This document shows, in pieces, positions 1-5,350 of a stretch of 5,763 bases of DNA. Under the pieces are notes generated by a model, which made no database searches, was not told the DNA's origin, and saw nothing but the letters and a program-made list of their open reading frames with translations. The position numbers were made by a program, and so were the translations under genes. Location: positions 1 to 5,763 of the forward strand of contig JAISZP010000247.1 of NCBI GenBank assembly GCA_031269135.1, read 5' to 3'. This DNA is from Deltaproteobacteria bacterium (GTDB taxonomy: Bacteria; Desulfobacterota; Desulfarculia; Adiutricales; Adiutricaceae). Each line of letters begins with the position of its first letter. Position 1 is the first letter of the stretch.

Positions 1-304
1 AAAGGGCTTTTGGAATCCGCTGTTTTGAATTGTTGTCAGACATTCAGCGACGAGGAAATTTTACCCCGGCGTTATTGAAAAGGCGGCGCGGCTGGCTTTC
101 GGCATCTGCGCCCATCACCCATTTGTTGACGGAAACAAACGCGCCGCCGTAACTTCAATGCTCACAATTTTGCGTTTGAATGACGTTGCGATTTCGTATA
201 CGCAAAAAAAACTTGTCGCGCTTGGACTTGGTATCGCCGACAGGTCGCTTGATTATGAAGCGGTTTTGGAGTGGGTACGGCTGCATTTGTCGGCGCAATC
301 GTAA
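1..304 (+). pseudogene. doc: Doc/Fic-family toxin, 5'-truncated by the window and frameshifted
   Basis: This is the C-terminal part of a death-on-curing (Doc) type toxin of the Fic fold. Doc enzymes of toxin-antitoxin pairs inactivate the translation factor EF-Tu by phosphorylation. Frame 1 reads GLLESAVLNCCQTFSDEEI and then meets a stop at 76-78. The match resumes in frame 2 with YPGVIEKAARLAFGICAH, followed by the signature HPFVDGNKRA, and ends with ...VLEWVRLHLSAQS and TAA at 302-304. Frame 2 is closed upstream by a stop at 26-28, so the break lies between 29 and 75, most simply one extra T in the T-run 59-62. The GNKR ending (Lys where AMP-transferring Fic proteins have Gly) is Doc-like. 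The N-terminal residues and any Phd-like antitoxin gene would lie left of the window. A sequencing error in the T-run is the alternative to a true pseudogene. Family assignment is firm; loss of function is probable. Confidence 0.8.
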
Positions 305-321
305 ACAGACACGGGGAATCA

Positions 322-346
322 GGGGGAAACGCTTCCCCCCGATTTT
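322..346 (+). terminator. Possible intrinsic terminator after doc
   Basis: GGGGGAA (322-328) and TTCCCCC (333-339) form a perfect 7-bp GC-rich stem with a 4-base loop, 18 bases after the doc stop codon. The following bases are CGATTTT, so the U-tract is short and offset by three bases. It could terminate doc transcription, but the weak T-run keeps this tentative. Confidence 0.35.
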
Positions 347-400
347 GCGTCGGCTGGCGCAAAACGCCCCCGGCAGGGCGCACACGCCGCGCAGCGGCGT
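343..400. repeat. Cluster of stem-loops between doc and the DUF3847 gene
   Basis: Three inverted repeats follow each other closely: TTTTGCG/CGCAAAA (343-349 with 358-364), CGCCC/GGGCG (365-369 with 376-380) and ACGCCGC/GCGGCGT (384-390 with 394-400). With the neighbouring stems at 322-339 and 410-433 they fill almost the whole gap between the two convergent genes. They could be a two-way terminator region or a structured DNA site of the element. No protein-coding signal was seen in the gap. Confidence 0.5.
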
Positions 401-409
401 ATAAGCGCC

Positions 410-433
410 CAATATCCAAGAACTTGGATATTG
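410..433. repeat. Perfect 11-bp inverted repeat with 2-base centre
   Basis: CAATATCCAAG (410-420) is followed by AA and then by its exact reverse complement CTTGGATATTG (423-433). No T-run follows on either strand, so it does not look like an intrinsic terminator. It lies 16 bases past the stop codon of the leftward DUF3847 gene. The short centre and perfect symmetry fit a binding site for a dimeric protein (operator, recombination or mobilisation site) or a cruciform. The function is not known. Confidence 0.6.
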
Positions 434-449
434 TCAGCCCGCTTGCGCT

Positions 450-806
450 TCACCGTTTGTCTTGCCCGTGCCGCCGCTTGCCGGAGACGGCTTCGCCGCC
501 CGGCGCCGTTGCGTCCGTGCCGATGGGCGCGGCCTGCTTCTCTTGCGCGGCTTTCAGCGCGGCGAGGCTGCGCCGCCCGAAATCATCGGCGACGGTTTTT
601 TCAAGGAATGTTTTGAAATTGTCCTCTGAGAGCGGTATCGTGTCTGGGAGAAGACTTTCAAACAGGCCGCGCCGCTTGCGCATGGGGTTTGTCAGCGCCT
701 TCCGTTCTTCGGCCTTGAGCTGTTGCATGAGCCGTTTCAACTCGTTTTCAAGCTGTTGCTTTTCGGTCATTTTGAGTTCGATTTTCTCCTGCGCGGTCTT
801 TGCCAT
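450..806 (-). CDS. DUF3847-family mobilisation-associated protein
   Basis: This encodes 118 residues and starts at ATG 806-804, with AGGAGG (817-822 on the plus strand as CCTCCT) ten bases upstream. Residues about 1-40 are rich in Glu, Lys, Gln and Leu and probably form a coiled coil (MTEKQQLENELKRLMQQLK). A basic segment follows (NPMRKRRG), then the conserved-looking core LFESLLPDTIPLSEDNFKTF. The tail is Ala/Gly-rich and basic (GKRRHGQDKR). This layout is that of the DUF3847 family, small proteins from clostridial conjugative and mobilisable elements, usually beside a MobA/MobL-type relaxase; a role in the relaxosome is often supposed but not established. No relaxase gene follows here: the next gene downstream is the convergent doc remnant, so the mobilisation module looks deleted. 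The reading frame itself is intact. The family call rests on recognition by eye. Confidence 0.72.
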   Translation of the reverse strand: MAKTAQEKIELKMTEKQQLENELKRLMQQLKAEERKALTNPMRKRRGLFESLLPDTIPLSEDNFKTFLEKTVADDFGRRSLAALKAAQEKQAAPIGTDATAPGGEAVSGKRRHGQDKR

Positions 807-816
807 AATGATTTTT

Positions 817-822
817 CCTCCT
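817..822 (-). promoter_or_regulatory. Strong ribosome binding site of the DUF3847 gene
   Basis: On the minus strand this reads AGGAGG, ten bases before ATG 806-804. It supports that start rather than the internal Met at residue 13. Confidence 0.7.
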
Positions 823-906
823 GTCGGTTATTGGTTTTGGGGACAGAAAAACCTCCCGGATACTTTTCGCAGTCGGGCGGTTCGTCGTCGGCGATATTGA
901 TTTTTG

Positions 907-1811
907 CTATACAGCGAATCGGGTGTTTTCGAGTATCGCCGCGCGTTCGGCTTCCCTGTTCGCAATCCGCGCCGCTTTGATTTTGGCGTAACGTCGGCGA
1001 TCATGTTCACGGTCTTTGTCGGTGCGCGGTTTCTTCGGCGTTTTCTTTTCTTCCGCAGGCAATTCCAAGATACCCCCAGGCAAATCGAATTTGCCTATAA
1101 AGTTGAACAGGATTTCCATTTCCTGTACCCGCCGCCCGCTTGATTTGTCGGCTTCATGGACGACTACGCTCTCCACAAAATTGTTCAGAAGCGCCGCCGA
1201 AAACTCGGCAAACTCTGTGCGGCGTTTCGCGAGTTCAAGGAATTTGTCGGCGCGGGCGCTGTCCTCGGCGTAAGCGTCGATTGCAGTCTGCAATCGTTCA
1301 ATCTCGGCATTGAGATCGGCCTGCTCGTCGCTGCACCCCGTGAGCAGTTCCGAAAACTGTTTCTCGGGGATTTTGCCTGTGGCGCAACCCTCGTACAGCT
1401 TCTTGAGCAGGCCGCCGGTTTCCTCGCGCCGCCGCTATGATTTCGTCAGCTTTTTTCGGCTTTCCCTGACGGAGTTCTCGGCTTGAATCAGCGATTTTTC
1501 GCGGACTTTCTCCATAAACTTCGCTTCGTTTTCAAGCGCGTAGTCGCAGATGGCTCTCACGGTTCGGAGTATGAGCGTTTCCACAACATCGACGCGGAGA
1601 TAGCGCATTGCGCAGCTTCGCGAATGGCGGCGGCAGCTTGAACAGACGTACTCGTTGCGCGGCTTGTTTTCCCTGTCCGTAACGCCCTGCTTGTAGTGCA
1701 TTTTATGTCCGTAGTCGGCGCAGTAGAGTATGCCCGCGAGCGGGTTCGGGTCGCCACCGATCCGCTCCGGGATTCGTCGAGTTTCGCGCAGCCGTTGCAC
1801 GGTGTTACAAC
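907..1811 (-). pseudogene. Large serine recombinase (TnpX-like), C-terminal half with an in-frame amber stop
   Basis: Large serine recombinases excise and integrate elements such as Tn4451 through an N-terminal catalytic domain, a zinc beta-ribbon and a DUF4368-type C-terminus. Only the last two are present. The frame begins near NTVQRLRETRR (about 1808-1775), continues through PNPLAGILYCADYGHKM (zinc ribbon) and NEYVCSSCRRHSRSCAMRYLRVDVVE to RKKLTKS, and meets TAG at 1437-1435. The same frame then continues with RRREETGGLLKKLYEGC, PEKQFSELL, the DUF4368-like FVESVVVHEADKSSGRR and FNFIGKFDLPGG, a basic tail, and a stop at 907. Roughly 250 or more N-terminal residues, including the catalytic serine, are missing. 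The ribbon reads CADYG where CxxCG is usual, so a zinc ligand appears lost. An internal TTG at 1293-1291 is not a believable separate start. The gene lies 100 bases upstream of the DUF3847 gene on the same strand. Family identity is solid; activity is not expected. Confidence 0.85.
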
Positions 1812-1990
1812 TTTTTTTTGGGGCGGGCGGGTTCGCTTAATCTTCTTGCGTGATCTATAGGCTCTTGGGGCATAGACTTGGGAGCAGCCTTCCGGCGTTT
1901 CAAACTCAAATCCTTGGCATATATCTAACTTCAATCCTGCCGGCGGCGTCGCCGCTTTTGTTCTGTCTGCATGCTCTATGCAATGAAGCG

Positions 1991-2050
1991 ATCTTATCTT
2001 ATCTTGTCTCATCCCATCTCATCCAAATTCAACTCAACTCAGCTCATCGG
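1991..2050. repeat. Degenerate 5-bp tandem repeat
   Basis: About twelve units of period 5 with consensus near ATCTT/ATCTC/AACTC follow one another: three ATCTT, then GTCTC, ATCCC, ATCTC, ATCCA, AATTC, two AACTC, AGCTC and ATCGG. The array drifts steadily from one unit type to the next, as expected from slippage followed by point mutation. Confidence 0.7.
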
Positions 2051-2145
2051 CCATCGCCTGGGAGCAAAAAAAGATGTCGTGAAGTCCTGCGCACTTCCGG
2101 ACATGCCCAGCGTGCACCCAGGATAAGGGATGCGAACAAAATCAA

Positions 2146-2173
2146 CAGTCTCCAATCTCCAGTCTCCAGACTC
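2146..2173. repeat. 7-bp tandem repeat, four units
   Basis: The units are CAGTCTC, CAATCTC, CAGTCTC and CAGACTC, placed end to end. Each variant differs from the consensus CAGTCTC at one position. Confidence 0.7.
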
Positions 2174-2262
2174 CCCTGCCTTTTGAGCTGATGTTTTCAA
2201 AAATGAAATCGCTTTTTTATGCCCTCAAACCTCCATATTTGGTTGAGGTTTACATTCCTCGA

Positions 2263-2329
2263 CTTTCTTCTTCCTTATTTCCTCTTTCTTCTCCATTTCT
2301 TTCTTCTTCCCTCTCCCCTCTCCCCTTTC
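2263..2329. repeat. Polypyrimidine tract
   Basis: About 67 bases are C or T with only two A interruptions (2277 and 2295) on the plus strand, ending in two CTCTCCC units (2311-2324). Such tracts can adopt triplex structures and slip during replication. It does not look coding, and no stable stem precedes it to make it a terminator. Confidence 0.65.
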
Positions 2330-2400
2330 ACTTAAGCTCGCGCTGACGACCGATGCCAGAAATTCCGAAACAAAACCTCAAACAGATTGAAAAAACTGAT

Positions 2401-2423
2401 GAGCTTGACCTTTGGTCAGGCTC
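2401..2423. repeat. Inverted repeat upstream of the sigma-54-like promoter
   Basis: GAGCTTGACC (2401-2410) and GGTCAGGCTC (2414-2423) pair over ten positions with one G-T wobble, around a 3-base centre TTT. The core TGACC-TTT-GGTCA is perfectly symmetrical. It lies 20 bases upstream of the -24 element. It could be an activator or repressor site, or a terminator, since T-rich bases follow after AAAC. That is nearer than the usual distance for a sigma-54 enhancer site, so the role is open. Confidence 0.5.
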
Positions 2424-2442
2424 AAACTTTTCCTCTTTCTTT

Positions 2443-2458
2443 TGGCCTCATATTTGCT
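2443..2458 (+). promoter_or_regulatory. Sigma-54 (-24/-12) type promoter
   Basis: TGGC (2443-2446) and TTGCT (2454-2458) stand seven bases apart, matching the TGGCAC-N5-TTGCW layout at every most-conserved position (GG at -24, GC at -12). Only the weaker AC after TGGC differs (CT here). Transcription would start near 2469, leaving a leader of about 70 bases before ATG 2540. Sigma-54 often drives flagellar and surface-modification genes and needs an enhancer-binding activator, which is not encoded in this window. Confidence 0.5.
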
Positions 2459-2539
2459 TTTATTCCTTGCGGAGCGTTGAAGCGGACCCTTGAGTCCCGA
2501 CACACCGCCTGAACAAACTTAATCCAGCAAAGGCCCGGC

Positions 2540-3571
2540 ATGGATTTAACCAGCAATACACAGACCAAGATTCTGACCCGAAGTTATTTGGAGGTCAAAA
2601 GGGACCCGGAAGAAATCTTAGGCGCTGTTTTAGGAGAAGGCTTCAAGACCTACCGCAGACGATTTCGAGAAGCCGAGGCAGGCGAAAGACTTGATCGCCC
2701 TCTTCATTTGGACGTTGATGTGACCACCAATTGCCAGCTTCGTTGTCCGATGTGTCCGGTTGGTCACAAAGAGCAAAAGAAATTCAAAGGCTTTGGACTT
2801 TTTATGAAAGAGAGTCTCTACTTGGAGGCTCTTAGGCAAGCGTCGGAATTCAAGCTGCCTTCCATTCGGTTCGGACTGACCGGAGAACCGCTTTTAGTCG
2901 CCGATATCGAAAATTGGGCGGCGGAGGCTAAGAAGGCCGGAGTCATAGATATCTCGTTAATAACCAATGGTCAGCTTTTAGACGGCGATAAAAGCCGTAA
3001 GCTCATAAAAAGCGGTTTGACGAGAATTATGCTCTCGGTTGATGCCGCGACCAGTGAGACTTACGCCAAAGTTAGACCAGGAGGGGACTTTAGTCTCTTG
3101 CAGGAAAACCTCCAAGCCTTAGTCGCCAAACGTAAAGAGCTCAATAGCCATCTTCCGCTGATTAGGCTCAGCTTCGTGGTTATGGACGTTAACGCGAAAG
3201 AGCGCCGACTTTTTAGGGAAAAATTTTCCCCCCTGGCTGATTACCTCTCTTTTCAACGATATCAAGACCTTACCGCCGCCGGAATTAAAGGCGTCGAAAT
3301 TGCCTCCGATGACGATAGGGTCAATAGCCAGGGGATCGATAGCCAAGGCCTCAACAGCCTGGGCATCAATTGCCCCGACCCCTTGACGAGACTTGCGATT
3401 CACGCCGACGGCGGATTGTTTCCTTGCTGCTCCGACTTTGGGAGGCTTTCCCCTTTAGGATATTTTCCTCAAGATAGCCTGTTGGACGTCTGGAATTCCC
3501 CGCAGGCGCTAGAGCTCGCGACTTCTCAAGGGCGAACGAATCCGAGATGCTTGGAGTGCCTCAGGGCATGA
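2540..3571 (+). CDS. Radical SAM protein with SPASM-like C-terminal cysteines
   Basis: This encodes 343 residues and starts at ATG 2540 with AAAGG (2529-2533) six bases upstream. After an N-terminal extension of about 55 residues comes the radical SAM core: LDVDVTTNCQLRCPMCP carries C65, C69 and C72 (CxxxCxxC), which hold the 4Fe-4S cluster that cleaves S-adenosylmethionine. The GE motif is in FGLTGEP (residues 111-117); ITNGQ (141-145) and LSVDA (165-169) are the usual later strands. The C-terminus has C278, C296-C297, C337 and C340 in the order NCPDPLTRLAIHADGG, FPCC, LLDVWNSPQ, NPRCLEC. This resembles a shortened SPASM/twitch domain that binds one auxiliary cluster. Three near-repeats of five residues (VNSQG, IDSQG, LNSLG; 261-275) sit just before C278. 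Substrate unknown; such enzymes modify peptides, sugars or lipids. The neighbours (glycosyltransferase, Maf-like protein) suggest modification of a surface protein or its glycan. The gene is first of three on this strand, behind a sigma-54-like promoter. Confidence 0.9.
   Translation: MDLTSNTQTKILTRSYLEVKRDPEEILGAVLGEGFKTYRRRFREAEAGERLDRPLHLDVDVTTNCQLRCPMCPVGHKEQKKFKGFGLFMKESLYLEALRQASEFKLPSIRFGLTGEPLLVADIENWAAEAKKAGVIDISLITNGQLLDGDKSRKLIKSGLTRIMLSVDAATSETYAKVRPGGDFSLLQENLQALVAKRKELNSHLPLIRLSFVVMDVNAKERRLFREKFSPLADYLSFQRYQDLTAAGIKGVEIASDDDRVNSQGIDSQGLNSLGINCPDPLTRLAIHADGGLFPCCSDFGRLSPLGYFPQDSLLDVWNSPQALELATSQGRTNPRCLECLRA
3320..3364 (+). repeat. 15-bp tandem repeat inside the radical SAM gene, three units
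   Basis: The units are GTCAATAGCCAGGGG, ATCGATAGCCAAGGC and CTCAACAGCCTGGGC, followed by a partial unit ATCAATTGC. Each unit encodes five residues of pattern [VIL][ND]S[QL]G (residues 261-275), so changes in copy number would keep the frame. The array lies in the linker before the first C-terminal cysteine. Confidence 0.75.
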
Positions 3572-3664
3572 CGAATCCATAATATGCGACTATTGCATTA
3601 AATTACCATATAGCGTTTCAAATATTTTTTGATTTTCAACGACACTTCAGGCGCGGCTCTTCAG

Positions 3665-3682
3665 GAGGCGCCTCAACGGAGA
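3665..3682 (+). promoter_or_regulatory. Ribosome binding sites that decide the glycosyltransferase start
   Basis: GGAGA (3678-3682) lies six bases before ATG 3689 and is the likely ribosome site. A second perfect AGGAGG (3663-3668) is 20 bases from that ATG, too far for normal use, and overlaps a 10-bp palindrome GAGGCGCCTC (3665-3674). The palindrome could fold and hide or expose the region, but this is conjecture. The frame is open back to a TTG at 3629, which has no ribosome site. Confidence 0.6.
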
Positions 3683-3688
3683 ATAAAC

Positions 3689-5230
3689 ATGCTTATTCTA
3701 TGCCTGGGCAGCGAATACTTTCACTTCGCCTTCCACAAATTAGGTCATTCGGTAATGGTCCCGCCTCATCAAGACGGTTTAAAGATAGACAACATCTATA
3801 ACAGCCTTCAGGACCGACCGGATTTGATCGTCTTCACCGATCACCTAGGAGTTCATGCGTTCCCTGAAGGTCTGAGCAACATATACGGAATACCGAAAGT
3901 CTACTACGCCGTCGATACGCCCATCAATTATTGGTGGCAACAGCACTTCGCCCACTTGTTCGACTATACTTTCTCCGACCAAAAGCAGTACGCCGGCTTA
4001 TTCAACGAACAAGGCGTCAGTTCCAGCTGGCTGCCGGTGGCGATAGACACCAAGAGCTATAAGCCTGAATCGGCCATCAACCAAAGCAAAGTCTATGATT
4101 TCGGTTTCGTGGGAACTCTCGATCCCGCCGTCCGTCCCAAGCGTTGCCGATTGGTCGAGACTCTTTCAAATCGCTACACCTTAAAGACAGCCGGCGACCG
4201 TAAAGAAGGCTGGCTCTCGCCTGCGGAATCAAGTCAACTCTATCGACAGAGCAAGCTGGCCCTCAACGAGTGCCTCTTCCCAGGAGTCACCACCCGAATG
4301 TTGGAGGCGATGGCCGCAGGGACGGTGCTGTTCACCGAGAAAGCCGGAGGCGATTTAGGGGAGCTGTTCAAGCCGGGCGAAGACTTTGCTTGGTTTGAAC
4401 CTGAAGAGCTTTTAAGCGCGGCCGAATACTGGCTCGGAGACGACAAAAGACGCCGCCGGGCGGCGAAAAAATCATTTGATAAGGTATACGCCAACCACGA
4501 TATCGTAAACCGGGCCGAAACGCTCATTTCAACCATGAGAACCGTCCACTTCGGCAGCGCTTCGGTCGACAGTCAAGCCTGGGATCACGAGGGGCAGGCC
4601 ATGTTTTTGACGGCCTTGAGGTGGCCTAACGAAGCCGGTCAAGCCCGCATGGTCCGAGCCGAGCGACTGCTGAGCCAGGCCAACGACGCCTCCACCATCT
4701 CCCCGATGGGCTTGTTTACTTTAGGGCACATCAACCGTATGCGCCACAACCTTGAAAAGGCGGCCAAATTCTTGACCAGCGCCTACGAGCAAGGCGAACC
4801 ACGCGGCGCCTTGGGAATGGCCATCTTGAAGCTCAGCACCGGCAAATGCGAGGAATCCAAACTCTGGCTTGAGCGTTTCACTAAAAGAGACGACGTCCCC
4901 ACCCCGCAGAAGGACACCCTGCCGTTGGAAGCGGTAAAGCAGATAGGCGGTCGGCTCAGAGAACTCGGACAGGACGTGACCCCGGGGTTCAACAGACTCC
5001 CCCACGACCCGGCCATCTGGACGGCCTTTGAATTCTACCAGTCCGCCCTGCGCTTTAAGCCCGACGATCTTGAAAGCCTTAAATCGATCGCCGTCATCTT
5101 GAAAAAGCATGGAGCTATGGCTGAAGCTATGGATATGGCTCAAAAAGGCCTGGAGTTTCACCCTGATGACGAAACCTTAGGGGCCATCTACGCTCAGGCC
5201 GGACGGGCCACCTATCTGTCGGTCAACTGA
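3689..5230 (+). CDS. CgeB-like GT-B glycosyltransferase with TPR-like C-terminus
   Basis: This encodes 513 residues from ATG 3689. Residues 1-120 form the first Rossmann-like half: MLILCLGSEYFHFAFHKLGH, then DLIVFTDH and VYYAVDTPINYWW. The second half begins at FGFVGTLDPAVRPKR (138-152). Its donor-binding region is QLYRQSKLALNECLFPG (183-199) plus TTRMLEAMAAGTVLFTEKAG (201-220) and GELFKPGEDFAWF (224-236). Arg203 and Glu206 sit where family-1-type (CgeB/DUF3880-like) transferases bind the nucleotide-sugar phosphate. Residues about 300-505 are helical repeats resembling TPR units (GLFTLGHINRMRHNLEKAAK; YQSALRFKPDDLESLKSIAV; AMDMAQKGLEFHPDDETLGA), probably for binding a protein acceptor. No signal peptide or membrane segment is seen, so the enzyme is cytoplasmic. 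It lies 117 bases after the radical SAM gene and 120 before the Maf-like gene. Sugar and acceptor are unknown; a flagellin or other surface protein is plausible from context. The stop codon lies inside a 15-bp repeat array. Confidence 0.85.
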   Translation: MLILCLGSEYFHFAFHKLGHSVMVPPHQDGLKIDNIYNSLQDRPDLIVFTDHLGVHAFPEGLSNIYGIPKVYYAVDTPINYWWQQHFAHLFDYTFSDQKQYAGLFNEQGVSSSWLPVAIDTKSYKPESAINQSKVYDFGFVGTLDPAVRPKRCRLVETLSNRYTLKTAGDRKEGWLSPAESSQLYRQSKLALNECLFPGVTTRMLEAMAAGTVLFTEKAGGDLGELFKPGEDFAWFEPEELLSAAEYWLGDDKRRRRAAKKSFDKVYANHDIVNRAETLISTMRTVHFGSASVDSQAWDHEGQAMFLTALRWPNEAGQARMVRAERLLSQANDASTISPMGLFTLGHINRMRHNLEKAAKFLTSAYEQGEPRGALGMAILKLSTGKCEESKLWLERFTKRDDVPTPQKDTLPLEAVKQIGGRLRELGQDVTPGFNRLPHDPAIWTAFEFYQSALRFKPDDLESLKSIAVILKKHGAMAEAMDMAQKGLEFHPDDETLGAIYAQAGRATYLSVN

Positions 5231-5296
5231 CTTGCGGTCAACCGACTTGCGATCGACTAACTCGAAGTCAACCGACTCGCGGTCGACCGACTCGCG
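5222..5296 (+). repeat. 15-bp tandem repeat across the glycosyltransferase stop codon, five units
   Basis: The units start at 5222, 5237, 5252, 5267 and 5282, with consensus GTCAACCGACTCGCG. They are about 67 to 93 percent alike between pairs. The first encodes Val-Asn and the TGA stop (5228-5230). The third carries a TAA in the same frame (5258-5260). The other three read as [V][ND]RLA without stops. Confidence 0.85.
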
Positions 5297-5301
5297 CCCA
5301 A

Positions 5302-5329
5302 ACATCGGCGCCTATACATCGGCTCCCAT
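5302..5329 (+). repeat. 14-bp tandem duplication
   Basis: ACATCGGCGCCTAT (5302-5315) is followed at once by ACATCGGCTCCCAT (5316-5329), differing at two positions. It sits in the leader of the Maf-like gene, right after the 15-bp array. Confidence 0.7.
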
Positions 5330-5337
5330 ATTTTTGC

Positions 5338-5343
5338 AAAGGA
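5338..5343 (+). promoter_or_regulatory. Ribosome binding site of the Maf-like gene
   Basis: AAAGGA lies seven bases before ATG 5351. The frame is open upstream to the TAA at 5258-5260 but offers no earlier ATG, GTG or TTG, so this start is well supported. Confidence 0.7.
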
Positions 5344-5350
5344 TCTCATC

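Larger units (their letters stand above)
1812..2539. other. Long stretch without a convincing gene
   Basis: The recombinase similarity ends at the A8/T8 run (1812-1819). The minus strand stays open from about 2012 into the recombinase remnant, including a basic stretch APRAYRSRKKIKRTRPPQKK (about 1876-1817). I do not recognise it, and it runs on into the recombinase in the wrong frame, so I do not call a gene. It may be the end of an older gene cut by the rearrangement. From about 1990 the sequence is dominated by short tandem repeats and pyrimidine-rich DNA. The last 100 bases hold an inverted repeat and a sigma-54-like promoter. No tRNA or other RNA gene was recognised. Confidence 0.6.

Noticed and set aside
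271..900. Long rightward open frame of about 209 codons
   Set aside because: It lies opposite the DUF3847 gene and the hairpin block, has a Ser/Arg/Ala-biased shadow composition and resembles no family.
830..906. Short leftward frame containing DDEPPDCEKYPGGF between recombinase and DUF3847 gene
   Set aside because: The residues look protein-like, but the frame has no start codon after the recombinase stop and runs into the DUF3847 gene; it may be the end of a deleted gene, but support is too thin.
907..1293. Separate small gene starting at TTG 1293
   Set aside because: The frame is continuous with the recombinase up to the amber codon, and the TTG lies within a conserved helix, so it is part of the same broken gene.
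1557..2012. Leftward open frame of 151 codons
   Set aside because: Its second half is the recombinase remnant read in the wrong frame, and its first half is unrecognised; there is not enough support for a gene.
1991..2050. CRISPR-like array
   Set aside because: The units are 5 bp and contiguous, with no spacers.
1850..2191. Rightward open frame of 113 codons
   Set aside because: It runs through the 5-bp and 7-bp tandem repeats, has no convincing ribosome site and resembles no known protein.
2223..2248. Inverted repeat CCTCAAACC / GGTTGAGG as a terminator
   Set aside because: The stem has a bulge and is followed by only three Ts, with no gene upstream to terminate.
3629..3688. Extended N-terminus of the glycosyltransferase from TTG 3629
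   Set aside because: The TTG has no ribosome site, while ATG 3689 has GGAGA six bases upstream and opens directly with the first Rossmann strand.
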